Assembly: GCA_041306005.1 (NCBI GenBank)
Contig: JBFYKJ010000093.1
Location: forward strand, 1 to 5,231
Source of the DNA: JBFYKJ01 sp041306005
GTDB lineage: Archaea; Altiarchaeota; Altiarchaeia; JAFGQM01
Direction of reading: 5' to 3'
Length of the DNA stretch: 5,231 nt
Positions 5,158-5,231 of this stretch are shown here, in pieces; the stretch's first letter is position 1, and each line of letters opens with the position of its first letter. The position numbers and the translations under genes were made by a program. The notes under the pieces were generated by a model. That model worked only from the letters and a program-made list of their open reading frames with translations. It was not told where the DNA came from and searched no databases.

Positions 5158-5231
5158 ATGGCAAACATGGACCAGGTGAGCACGCTCGTCGTGGCGCTGC
5201 CGTACATAAAGAAGTTCAACAGGAAGGTGTT
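5158..5231 (+). CDS. argB: Acetylglutamate kinase ArgB (5' fragment)
   Basis: Only 24 codons and two bases are in the window: MANMDQVSTLVVALPYIKKF then NRKV. The pattern of a short N-terminal helix, ALPYI, a basic/aromatic stretch, then the first strand is the usual start of acetylglutamate kinase, which phosphorylates N-acetylglutamate in the second step of arginine synthesis. Its position right behind argJ supports this strongly, since argJ and argB are frequent neighbours. The kinase glycine-rich motif (KYGG) would follow just past the edge. An in-frame TAA lies five codons upstream, so the start is ATG 5158 or Met4 at 5167. The 47-base gap after argJ is very A-rich, with no Shine-Dalgarno sequence; AAAATAAGTAAATAA could be a weak internal TATA element. 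Confidence 0.85.
   Translation, partial: MANMDQVSTLVVALPYIKKFNRKV

Noticed and set aside
3971..5164. Long minus-strand open frame of 397 codons opposite argJ
   Set aside because: It mirrors argJ, which has full-length, motif-level identity. The antisense product is Arg/His/Ala-rich with no family resemblance, as expected of a GC-rich shadow frame.

Overview
The window comes from an archaeon with fairly GC-rich coding DNA. Ribosomal protein S3Ae exists only in archaea and eukaryotes. The S15 protein is the long archaeal/eukaryotic form with an N-terminal extension. The promoter-like sites are archaeal TATA boxes, and Arg and Ile codons lean to AGG and ATA. The phylum cannot be fixed from this sequence alone.

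Layout. Positions 1-3650 hold five genes, all on the minus strand; in transcription order they are rps15 (3195-3650), a 40-codon ORF (3022-3144), serS (1681-2976), rps3ae (965-1576) and an S49 signal peptide peptidase, sppA, whose 3' end runs off the left edge (1-903). Positions 3651-3976 are a 326-bp non-coding divergent region. The plus strand then carries argJ (3977-5110) and the first 74 bases of argB (5158-5231).

How the genes fit together. The minus-strand block is an information-processing cluster: two small-subunit ribosomal proteins and seryl-tRNA synthetase, with a membrane protease at the end. In many archaea rps15 and rps3ae bracket recJ-like and pcc1 (KEOPS subunit) genes. Here recJ is absent and serS is present. 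The only trace of pcc1 is a 40-residue ORF that resembles just the C-terminal half of Pcc1. The plus-strand block is arginine biosynthesis by the cyclic acetyl-ornithine route: ArgJ recycles the acetyl group and ArgB phosphorylates N-acetylglutamate.

The least explained DNA is the divergent region. It holds an 11-bp stem with one bulge that encloses a perfect inner hairpin and could form a junction-like fold at the 5' end of the rps15 mRNA. It also holds a 33-bp near-perfect dyad built on GGGGAACC/GGTTCCCC, just upstream of a likely argJ promoter. A strong GC hairpin also lies directly behind the rps15 stop codon. I found no tRNA, rRNA, CRISPR array or mobile element. No wholly new system is visible; the best leads are the shortened Pcc1-like ORF, the rps15 leader and the argJ dyad.
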